Source: Verrucomicrobiota bacterium (GTDB lineage Bacteria > Verrucomicrobiota > Verrucomicrobiia > Methylacidiphilales > Verrucolacustridaceae). Taken from it: 31,084 nucleotides of DNA. Positions within the stretch are counted from its first letter, which is position 1; the number at the start of each line of letters is the position of its first letter. The notes beneath the pieces were generated by a model. It did not search any database. It had not been told where the DNA came from and saw only the letters and a list, made by a program, of their open reading frames with translations. The position numbers and the translations under genes are program-made. Location of the stretch: positions 1 to 31,084 of the forward strand of contig RGYX01000001.1 in NCBI GenBank assembly GCA_010031845.1. The letters are read 5' to 3'. Shown one piece after another: positions 24,852-31,084 of the stretch.

Positions 24852-24871
24852 CCCCATGCCTGAGGATGGGG
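24852..24871. terminator. hairpin between convergent proS and typA
   Basis: CCCCAT (24852-24857), an 8-nt loop and ATGGGG (24866-24871) form a strong 6-bp GC-rich stem in the 36 nt between the two stops. No T-run follows on either strand. It is placed as a bidirectional terminator would be, but lacks the poly-U signature. Confidence 0.45.
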
Positions 24872-24880
24872 GATCGCAGG

Positions 24881-26704
24881 TTATTCCGAGCGCTTGCGTT
24901 TCGTGTGGTCGAGGATCTTCTTGCGGAAGCGGAGATTCTTCGGAGTGACCTCGAGGTATTCGTCCTCGGCCAGATATTCCAAGGCCCGTTCGAGGCTGTG
25001 TTTGAGGGGAGGGCTGAGCTGGATGCCTTTGCCGTCTCCCTGGGAGCGCATGTTGGTCAGATGTTTGGATTTGCAGGGATTGACCACCATGTCGGCGGGA
25101 CGGGAATTTTCCCCCACCACCATGCCGGCGTAAATCTCCTCCTGGGGTCCAACGAATAGAGTTCCGCGTTCCTGCAACCCGTCCAAGGCATAGGCGGTGG
25201 AGGTGCCTGGCTCCAAAGCCACGAGCACGCCGTTGATTCGGGCCGGGATTTCCCCGCGGAAAGGACCGTATTCGCGGAACAGGTGGGAGATGATCCCCAT
25301 GCCCTTGGTCAGGTTTTGAAGATCGGTTTCAAACCCGATCAAACCGCGGGTGGGAATGGCGGCGCGGATGGAGGTATTGTCCCCGTTGGGTTTCATGTCC
25401 TCGATTTCGGCTTTGCGGCCCGCAAGATTGCCCATGATGTCGCCGAGGGCGAACGAGGGGATCTCGGCGTAGAGAGTTTCAATCGGCTCCAGGACAGAGC
25501 CGTCAGTCGCTTTTTGGAAAATGACCTCAGGTCGGGAGACCAGAACTTCGAATCCCTCCCGGCGCATCTGTTCGAGCAGGATGGCAATCTGCATTTCTCC
25601 GCGGGCCTTGATTTCAAACGTGCCGGCATTTCCGCCGTCGACAAAGCGCAGGCTGACGTTGGTGCGGATTTCCTTTTCCAACCGTTCACGCAGGTGACGG
25701 GCGGTAAGGAATTTCCCTTCGCGTCCGGCCAAGGGAGAGTCGTTGACCAGAAACTGCATGTGGATGGTCGGCGGGTCGATGGCCACAAAAGGCAAGGGGG
25801 TGCGATCCGGCTTGTCGGCGATGGTGGAACTGATTTCGGGAGAGGCCAATCCGGCCAAGCCGATGATGTCTCCGGCGGAGGCGCTTTCGATTTCGATGCG
25901 CTCCATCCCCCGGTGGGAGAAGAGTTTGGTCACGCGACCGGTCTCCGGTTTTCCTTCTGTGCTCAGGCAGGCCACGGGGTCGCCCATTTTGATTGTGCCA
26001 GAGACGATGCGTCCGATGGAGATACGGCCCACGAAGTCGGAATGGTCGAGATTGGCCACTAAGAGTGAGAAATGAGAGTTCAGTTCGCCCGGAGGGGGAG
26101 GGACCACAGAAAGAATGGTATCGAAAAGAGGCTTCATGCCCGCTTCCTTGATTTCGGGGGTGACTTTGCCTTCCCACTTCATGGTGGCGTATCCCTCCTT
26201 GGCGGAGGCGTAAATGGCGGGAAAGTCGAGCTGGGCGTCGGTGGCCTCCAACTCGAGGAAGAGCTCAAAAACCTGATCGAGAACCTTCTTGGGGTCTGCG
26301 TTTTCCCGGTCGATTTTGTTGAGAACCACGATTGGTTTTGCCCCAACATTCAACGCTTTGCGGAGCACGAACTTGGTCTGGGCTTGGGGGCCCTCGGCGG
26401 CGTCGACGACCAGCAAAACCCCATCGATCATACGGAGAATACGCTCCACCTCGCCCCCGAAGTCGGCGTGGCCCGGGGTATCGACGATGTTGACCCGGGT
26501 TCCCTGATATTCAAAGGAAGCGTTCTTTGCCTTGATGGTGATCCCGCGTTCCCGCTCAAGATCCATGGAGTCCATCATCCGCTCGGCCACCACCTGGTTA
26601 GAACGGAAGGTGCCGGCTTGACGAAGAAGTTGGTCCACGAGAGTGGTCTTCCCATGGTCCACGTGGGCGATAATCGCAATATTTCTAAGATTCGGGTCTG
26701 CCAT
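24881..26704 (-). CDS. typA: TypA/BipA ribosome-binding GTPase
   Basis: TypA is a translational GTPase involved in ribosome assembly and stress or cold adaptation. G motifs are AHVDHGKTT (G1), ERGITI (G2), [16 protein letters not shown] (G3) and [10 protein letters not shown] (G4). TypA-specific C-terminal blocks include [38 protein letters not shown] and [20 protein letters not shown]. Length is 607 aa, the usual size. ATG 26704 has GGGA a few bases upstream. It is divergent from the AsmA-like gene over 80 nt. Several antisense open frames here are shadows. Confidence 0.97.
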   Translation of the reverse strand: MADPNLRNIAIIAHVDHGKTTLVDQLLRQAGTFRSNQVVAERMMDSMDLERERGITIKAKNASFEYQGTRVNIVDTPGHADFGGEVERILRMIDGVLLVVDAAEGPQAQTKFVLRKALNVGAKPIVVLNKIDRENADPKKVLDQVFELFLELEATDAQLDFPAIYASAKEGYATMKWEGKVTPEIKEAGMKPLFDTILSVVPPPPGELNSHFSLLVANLDHSDFVGRISIGRIVSGTIKMGDPVACLSTEGKPETGRVTKLFSHRGMERIEIESASAGDIIGLAGLASPEISSTIADKPDRTPLPFVAIDPPTIHMQFLVNDSPLAGREGKFLTARHLRERLEKEIRTNVSLRFVDGGNAGTFEIKARGEMQIAILLEQMRREGFEVLVSRPEVIFQKATDGSVLEPIETLYAEIPSFALGDIMGNLAGRKAEIEDMKPNGDNTSIRAAIPTRGLIGFETDLQNLTKGMGIISHLFREYGPFRGEIPARINGVLVALEPGTSTAYALDGLQERGTLFVGPQEEIYAGMVVGENSRPADMVVNPCKSKHLTNMRSQGDGKGIQLSPPLKHSLERALEYLAEDEYLEVTPKNLRFRKKILDHTKRKRSE

Positions 26705-26784
26705 AAAAATCCCAAAATAGCAGGTTTTTGGGGAAGAGCGAGGATTGTTTGGGATTGAGAGAAGGATGGGGCTAGGGCAGATTC

Positions 26785-27540
26785 ATGCGTATGAAAACAC
26801 CCCGCTATTTGTTTGTGATCGCTGCCCTAGCCGCCGTGGCCGGACTTATGTTTCTCTACAACGGCAAGGACTGGTTGATTCGCAGTGCGGTGGTCAAAGC
26901 CACGGAGCAGGCGACCGGCGTGTCCGTGCACCTGGGAAGCCTCCGTATCGAACTGACCAAGGGCAGTGGAGTGCTTAAAGACTTTCGGTTGGGGAACCCC
27001 AAGGGATTTAGTCGGGAGGATCTTCTCTCCATCGGGAAAGGGCAGATCACTTTGGATGTGGCTTCCGTGACGGGTCCTGTGATCCGGATCAAGTCGGTCG
27101 AAATGGATAATGTGGGTCTTCTGTTCGAAGGAAGCGGCAAGGCGAACAATATGAAGGCGCTCGAGGCACAGGTAAACGAGCGTTCCGCTCGTCCCCAGAA
27201 CTCCAAAGAGGAGAAATCCAAGAAAATCCGTATCGACTCCCTGGTGCTGAAGGATGTGAAGCTGGATGTGCGGATGTCGGGGATTGTCAAAGTCGGGAAT
27301 CTGGATTTGGGCAACATCCGGATGAGCAATTTGGGCGGCAAGGATGGAGCCCCGGCCTCGGAAATCGCCGCGACGATTTCCAAGGAAATCACTTCCCGTG
27401 CGACCACCGCCGTCATCCGAAACATGGCCCAACTAGCGGAGCAGATGGGCATGGACGCAGCCAAGATCGGTGAGGGCTTCGGCTTGCCGACCGGGGTGCT
27501 GGAGGATGCCGCAGGGTTCTTCCAAAACCTGTTCAAATAA
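26785..27540 (+). CDS. AsmA-like envelope protein
   Basis: This 251-aa protein has one N-terminal membrane segment (about residues 8-24, LFVIAALAAVAGLMFLYNGK) and a periplasmic-type body. The early block ATEQATGVSVHLGSLRIELT, then SGVLKDFRLGNPKGFSREDL, resembles the N-terminal part of AsmA/DUF748-type proteins that bridge the envelope. Here the body is short and ends in a helical tail (MAQLAEQMGMDAAKIGEGFG). Family members are linked to lipid transport and outer-membrane assembly. The short length means only a partial version of that fold is present. The acyl ligase gene follows 62 nt later, which hints at a lipid-related pair. Confidence 0.72.
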   Translation: MRMKTPRYLFVIAALAAVAGLMFLYNGKDWLIRSAVVKATEQATGVSVHLGSLRIELTKGSGVLKDFRLGNPKGFSREDLLSIGKGQITLDVASVTGPVIRIKSVEMDNVGLLFEGSGKANNMKALEAQVNERSARPQNSKEEKSKKIRIDSLVLKDVKLDVRMSGIVKVGNLDLGNIRMSNLGGKDGAPASEIAATISKEITSRATTAVIRNMAQLAEQMGMDAAKIGEGFGLPTGVLEDAAGFFQNLFK

Positions 27541-27602
27541 ATCCGTTTCCGATTCTCTCCCATGGACCGGTCGAAAACATCGGTTCTCTCCGCGATGGAT
27601 TG

Positions 27603-29159
27603 ATGAAGGCTGAATCCCTTGGGATGGCCTGTGTGCGGGGTTTGTCCCGCCGGGCTACGCGGGTGGTTTTGGTGGATGGGGGAATGGGTGGGCGGCAACT
27701 GAAGGCGGGTCTACTGCTTGGAGCGGGCCTGGCCCTGGCCCGAAGGATCAAAAGGGAGGAAACGGGTAGCCGGGTTGGGATTGTCTTGCCTCCGGGGGCG
27801 GGCGGGGCCATCGCAAATCTGGCTTGTGTCTTGGCCGGAAAAACACCCGTAAATCTCAATTTCACCTCTGGACGTGCGGCTTCGGATTCCGCGATCCGTC
27901 AGTCCGGATTGAAAACCGTCATCACGGCCCGGGCGATGGAAGAAAAACTGGGGGAGCATTTTCCGGCGGCAGACAGGAAGCTCGATTTGGGAAACATGTT
28001 GCAAGAGGGAAAGCCGGAGGTGTTGGCTTGGTCGATCTTGGCGTTGATTTTGCCAACCGGGCTACTGGCGCAGTTGGCAGGAGTTTCGAGGGAGGGAGGA
28101 GACCGGGAGGCTGGCCTGCTTTTCACCAGCGGAAGCACGGGAGAGCCGAAGGGCGTGGTGCTGACCCACCGGAATATCCTAAGCAATCTTACCCAGATTG
28201 AGGGGGTTTTGGGGGATTTGAAATTGGGATCGGTTTTGGGGTGTCTCCCCTTGTTTCACAGTTTTGGATTCACGGTGACGCTATGGTGGCCTTTGACGGG
28301 CGGACCCAAGGTCGTGACGTATCCCAGCCCGTTGGATCCCCAGGCTCTGGGGGCCGTGATTGCGGAGCACGCGGTGGATCTGGTGGTCACGACGCCGACC
28401 TTTCTTCGGACTTTGATGAGGAGGGCGGGCCAAGAGAAGTTGGAAAAACTACGCATGGTGGTGACCGGTGCGGAAAAACTTCCGGATTCCCTACGGCGGG
28501 AATTCGAGCAGAAAATCGGGGTAAAAGTGTATGAGGGATATGGAATGACGGAGGGATCGCCGGTGATCGCGGTGAATCGCCCCGGGGCGCAAAAAGAGGG
28601 AACGGTGGGGCGCCCGGTCAGGGGAGTGGAGATTCGGACAGTGGAGGAGGAGACCGGAAAGGTTTTGCTGCCTGGAGAGGCGGGAATTCTTGAGTTCCGT
28701 GGTCCGAATATTTTCCCGGGGTATTTGGAAAGGCCGGATCTGACCGAAAAGGTTTTGCGGGATGGGTGGTATCACTCGGCCGATTTCGGACGGGTCGACG
28801 CGGACGGCTTTTTGACGATTGAGGGAAGGCGAGCGAGATTTTCCAAGATTGGAGGGGAGATGGTTCCCCACGGCCTCGTGGAGGAGCACCTGCTGGCATG
28901 GCTCAAAAGTAAAGGGGTATTCCATGAGGGCTTGCAGGAATTGATGGTGACTTCGGTGGAGGATTCGAAGAAGGGTGAATCGCTGGTTGTTTTGCATTCC
29001 TGCCCAATCAATCCGACGGAGGCGGAAAAGGCCTTGAGAGATGCGGGGGTGCCGAATCTTTGGATTCCAAAAAAGTTTATTCAGGTGAAGGCGGTGCCGA
29101 TTTTGGCCAGCGGCAAGCTGGATCTGGCGGCGGGAAGAAAAATGGCGCAGAATGAATGA
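27603..29159 (+). CDS. AMP-dependent acyl-ACP/acyl-CoA synthetase-like ligase
   Basis: ANL-superfamily adenylating enzyme of 518 aa that probably activates a fatty acid. The ATP-binding motif LLFTSGSTGEPKGVVLTH lies at about 169-187. LPLFHSFGFTVTLWWPL follows, then YGMTEGSPVIAVNRPG at about 311. GWYHSADFGRVDADGFL lies near 388, and the C-terminal catalytic lysine region is LASGKLDLAAG near 505. It looks most like the ligase half of Aas (acyl-ACP synthetase/2-acyl-GPE acyltransferase), but there is no acyltransferase or transporter domain. The start is uncertain: ATG 27603 is the first ATG, TTG 27600 is adjacent, and the frame is open further upstream without a standard start. tRNA-Arg lies 6 nt after the stop. 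Confidence 0.88.
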   Translation: MKAESLGMACVRGLSRRATRVVLVDGGMGGRQLKAGLLLGAGLALARRIKREETGSRVGIVLPPGAGGAIANLACVLAGKTPVNLNFTSGRAASDSAIRQSGLKTVITARAMEEKLGEHFPAADRKLDLGNMLQEGKPEVLAWSILALILPTGLLAQLAGVSREGGDREAGLLFTSGSTGEPKGVVLTHRNILSNLTQIEGVLGDLKLGSVLGCLPLFHSFGFTVTLWWPLTGGPKVVTYPSPLDPQALGAVIAEHAVDLVVTTPTFLRTLMRRAGQEKLEKLRMVVTGAEKLPDSLRREFEQKIGVKVYEGYGMTEGSPVIAVNRPGAQKEGTVGRPVRGVEIRTVEEETGKVLLPGEAGILEFRGPNIFPGYLERPDLTEKVLRDGWYHSADFGRVDADGFLTIEGRRARFSKIGGEMVPHGLVEEHLLAWLKSKGVFHEGLQELMVTSVEDSKKGESLVVLHSCPINPTEAEKALRDAGVPNLWIPKKFIQVKAVPILASGKLDLAAGRKMAQNE

Positions 29160-29165
29160 CGTCAG

Positions 29166-29239
29166 GCGCTGTTAGCTCAATTGGATAGAGCATCTGACTT
29201 CGGATCAGAAGGTTAGAGGTTCAAGTCCTCTACGGCGCA
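29166..29239 (+). tRNA. tRNA-Arg(TCG)
   Basis: A complete cloverleaf. Acceptor GCGCTGT (29166-29172) pairs with ACGGCGC (29232-29238), then discriminator A. The D arm is GCTC/GAGC. The anticodon stem TCTGA/TCAGA holds loop CTTCGGA with anticodon TCG at 29200-29202. The T arm is AGAGG-TTCAAGT-CCTCT. CCA is not encoded. It reads CGA codons. The stop of the opposing FAD oxidoreductase gene lies 3 nt beyond its end. Confidence 0.95.
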
Positions 29240-29242
29240 GTT

Positions 29243-30274
29243 TCAGCGGGTCAGACGAAAAAGCACAGAAGGAAATCCGGGGAACATTCGGCACAGGGTC
29301 CAGGCCACAGACTGGGGGAAAGGCTCGAGCATGGCGTGTTGCAACCAGGAAGCATGGCGCAGGCGCGAGGCAAAGGTCTGGTCCAGCAGGCGGCTCACTT
29401 TTCCCGTGGCAGTGGCCCAATTCCTTTGTCCCGAGGACCATTCCAAAATCGGGCCGGCAGCCAAAGAGGCGCCTTCGATGGCCATGGACATGCCGTTGCC
29501 GGTTACGGGAGGAATCATGGTGAGGGCATCTCCCACGCGGAGGCCTATCTGGTCGGCAGACTTTCGGGGAGTAAGGGAAAGGGCGGCCATGGAGGTGAAA
29601 GAGGATTCCTCCCATTCAGCTTGTTGGAGTCTCTGGTGTAAAAGGGAGGAGGGTTCCCCGCCGAGCCATTTTTTCCATGAAGTCGCCAGATCGGGAACAG
29701 GGTTGCGGGATCGAAACAGCCCGCAAACGTTCACCTGTTGTTTTTCGATCCGACAGAGGCCGACATACCCATGAGGGGAAAAGTGCATTTCCAGTCCGGC
29801 ATCCAGCCTGACCCCACGGGCATGTGCTTTGAGGCCGAACCAGCGCCAACCCGCTTGGATGGCGGAAGGTTGGCGGCCCGTGGCGAGGACGATTCCTTCC
29901 CCGGCCTCGGTGGGAGCGCGGGTACGGGTTTCGATCATGCCGCCGGCCCGGGATAGTTCCTCGGCGAGCAACCGATCGAAGGCGTATCGTGAAATACAGA
30001 GTGCGGGTCGAGGAAGCTGGTGTCGGGGAAGTGCTGAAGCCCCGCGTGCCACGACCACATCCTGCGATTCCGCGGCCCCCGAACTCTCCAGGTGATTTCT
30101 TAGTCCGAGGGAGTCGATGATGGAGAGGGCGCGACCGCTAAGGTATTCCCCGCAGACCCGATGTCGGGGATAAGAGCCGGCCTCGTAAAGTTTCACGGGC
30201 ACCTTTCGGCGGCGAAGGAGGAGCCCAAGGGTGAGTCCGGCCAGTCCCCCTCCGATAATGGTGATCGGTTTCAC
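29243..30274 (-). CDS. FAD-dependent oxidoreductase (geranylgeranyl-reductase/hydroxylase type)
   Basis: Flavoprotein of 343 aa. The N-terminal FAD dinucleotide motif TIIGGGLAGLTLG lies at residues 5-17. RHRVCGEYLSGRAL follows, and the second FAD block is GDALTMIPPVTGNGMSMAIE, typical of the geranylgeranyl reductase/UbiH-like group. GTG 30274 is fixed by its GTGA overlap with the methyltransferase stop; a longer in-frame form from 30355 would overlap that gene by about 80 nt. It is the third gene of the type III polyketide synthase operon, where such flavoproteins hydroxylate or reduce the polyketide product. Reduction of an isoprenoid chain is the alternative. Confidence 0.88.
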   Translation of the reverse strand: MKPITIIGGGLAGLTLGLLLRRRKVPVKLYEAGSYPRHRVCGEYLSGRALSIIDSLGLRNHLESSGAAESQDVVVARGASALPRHQLPRPALCISRYAFDRLLAEELSRAGGMIETRTRAPTEAGEGIVLATGRQPSAIQAGWRWFGLKAHARGVRLDAGLEMHFSPHGYVGLCRIEKQQVNVCGLFRSRNPVPDLATSWKKWLGGEPSSLLHQRLQQAEWEESSFTSMAALSLTPRKSADQIGLRVGDALTMIPPVTGNGMSMAIEGASLAAGPILEWSSGQRNWATATGKVSRLLDQTFASRLRHASWLQHAMLEPFPQSVAWTLCRMFPGFPSVLFRLTR

Positions 30275-30888
30275 GGTGATTTTTCTGCGGAGAAAAAATG
30301 GTTGAAAAGCCCCCTGCGAAACTCGGTGGTCTGCCAACAGGATTCTTGGGGCCAAAGGGCAGATAGCTCGGTTCCGTGAAAGCCTGCCTCCACGCTGACC
30401 CGGGCATCATGGAGGGTAACCGGATGGCAATGAAACATGGAGAGAAGCCGGCATCCCATCCGGCTCCAGTGATTTAGATGGTGGAGGAAAAGATTGGATA
30501 AAATCAGTTCGGTCGGAGGGGCTTCTCGGGCCCATTCCAAGGCCCCGGAAGCAACGACGGTGGGCAGCCAATTCTGCCTTCGAAGGAGATTCAGGCTTGA
30601 TTCAGGAATCGAGGGTTGGGGGTCGACAAAAAAAAGGCGAGCCCCTCCGCCACCGGAGGGAAAAGCGAGCGGAAGCACGCGGGTGATCAGGTGGCCATCT
30701 CCCGAGCCCAAATCGACCAAGCTGGAGGGGGGGCGATCGCGAAATTTCTGGCGAAGCCAACACCGCCAGAGACGGATTTGTCCCAAGGCGGAGTGGAGGC
30801 GCTGGAGATCCTGACGGCTGGCCAGCGCCCCCGGATCGTTGGGGGGAAGGGAGTCGAGAATTTCCGGAGTTAGTCGGCGACCCTTCAT
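30271..30888 (-). CDS. class I SAM-dependent methyltransferase
   Basis: Rossmann-fold methyltransferase of 205 aa. SAM-binding motif I is LVDLGSGDGH, acidic motif II is LFFVDPQPSIPES, and the later core block is ELILSNLFLHHLNHW. It starts at ATG 30888 overlapping the polyketide synthase stop (ATGA) and ends in a GTGA overlap with the flavoprotein gene. This suggests that it methylates the polyketide intermediate or product, at O or C, but the acceptor cannot be told from sequence. Confidence 0.87.
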   Translation of the reverse strand: MKGRRLTPEILDSLPPNDPGALASRQDLQRLHSALGQIRLWRCWLRQKFRDRPPSSLVDLGSGDGHLITRVLPLAFPSGGGGARLFFVDPQPSIPESSLNLLRRQNWLPTVVASGALEWAREAPPTELILSNLFLHHLNHWSRMGCRLLSMFHCHPVTLHDARVSVEAGFHGTELSALWPQESCWQTTEFRRGLFNHFFSAEKSP

Positions 30889-31084
30889 GACCGAACTTCA
30901 AGAAGAGCCCCGTAACTCGAGAAGCCGGCCCCAAAAGAAGCGAGCCACCAGAGGCCATCGGGGACACCGTTCTCCAAGGCGGATTGCAGGGCGAACAGGC
31001 AGGAGGGGCTACTCATGTTGCCATGTCGACGCAGAACTTCCGTGCTGTGCCGGGTATCGTGCTCCTGCAACGAGAATTCGGCCC
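30885..31084 (-). CDS. type III polyketide synthase, C-terminal fragment (5' part outside window)
   Basis: Only the last 65 or so residues are present; the gene enters from the right edge on the minus strand. The fragment contains EHDTRHSTEVLRRHGNMSSP, which includes the catalytic Asn region GNMSS of chalcone-synthase-type thiolases. It ends with LWWLASFGAGFSSYGALLEV, the conserved GFG-like loop of that family. These enzymes condense malonyl-CoA onto a starter acyl-CoA to form pyrones, resorcinols or phloroglucinols. Overlaps of 4 nt join it to the methyltransferase, so the operon order is synthase, methyltransferase, flavoprotein. A FabH-like ketosynthase is the alternative, but the GNMSS-to-C-terminus pattern favours type III. 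Confidence 0.82.
   Translation of the reverse strand, partial: AEFSLQEHDTRHSTEVLRRHGNMSSPSCLFALQSALENGVPDGLWWLASFGAGFSSYGALLEVRS

Noticed and set aside
25283..26062. 259-codon plus-strand frame inside typA
   Set aside because: It is antisense to conserved TypA blocks; a typical GC-rich shadow frame.

Overview
This 31 kb window looks like ordinary chromosome from a GC-rich bacterium with G/C-biased third codon positions. It has many 4-nt ATGA/GTGA gene overlaps, three bactofilin-type genes, a 36-codon Lys/Arg-rich gene coupled to a YacP-type nuclease, and tRNA genes without an encoded CCA. Together these suggest the PVC superphylum, probably Verrucomicrobiota. That placement is inferred from gene content and not proven by a marker tree. 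I see no insertion sequence, prophage, CRISPR array or rRNA gene.

Layout. 1-1103 (-): a dGTPase-like HD protein running off the left edge, with substituted His positions. 1369-3729 (+): cinA-recA. 3831-4646 (-): a cNMP-binding/FHA protein. 4771-5559 (+): a membrane/coiled-coil protein. 5565-9299 (-): aconitase followed by type I 3-dehydroquinate dehydratase, separated by a striking AT-rich spacer. 9408-11104 (+): aspartate kinase overlapping a DoxX-like membrane protein. 11157-11229: tRNA-Lys(CTT). 11346-12824 (+): mscL, a bactofilin and a zinc-ribbon/bactofilin fusion, all overlapping. 12844-13323 (-): a third bactofilin, convergent with them. 13436-16020 (+): a small unknown gene, a GT-B-like protein and aspartate-semialdehyde dehydrogenase. 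16040-17752 (-): a four-gene run reading small basic protein, YacP-type NYN nuclease, coiled-coil membrane protein and small lipoprotein. 17841-24844 (+): DUF6580-like membrane protein, phosphodiesterase, M16 peptidase, adenine deaminase, pabB, pabC and proS. 24881-26704 (-): typA/bipA. 26785-29159 (+): an AsmA-like protein and an acyl-ACP/CoA synthetase-like AMP ligase. 29166-29239: tRNA-Arg(TCG). 29243-31084 (-): an operon of type III polyketide synthase (cut by the right edge), SAM methyltransferase and FAD oxidoreductase.

How the genes fit together. lysC and asd catalyse the first two steps of the aspartate-family amino acid pathway. aroD and pabB/pabC belong to chorismate and folate synthesis. 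cinA-recA, the dGTPase-like gene, typA, proS and the tRNAs are information-processing genes. The less ordinary parts are the mscL/bactofilin locus, the small basic protein coupled to the YacP nuclease, the three-gene polyketide operon, and the altered dGTPase active site. No clearly new defence or mobile system is visible. Genes are called from translated reading frames, motif recognition, start-codon context and gene spacing; no database search was possible.
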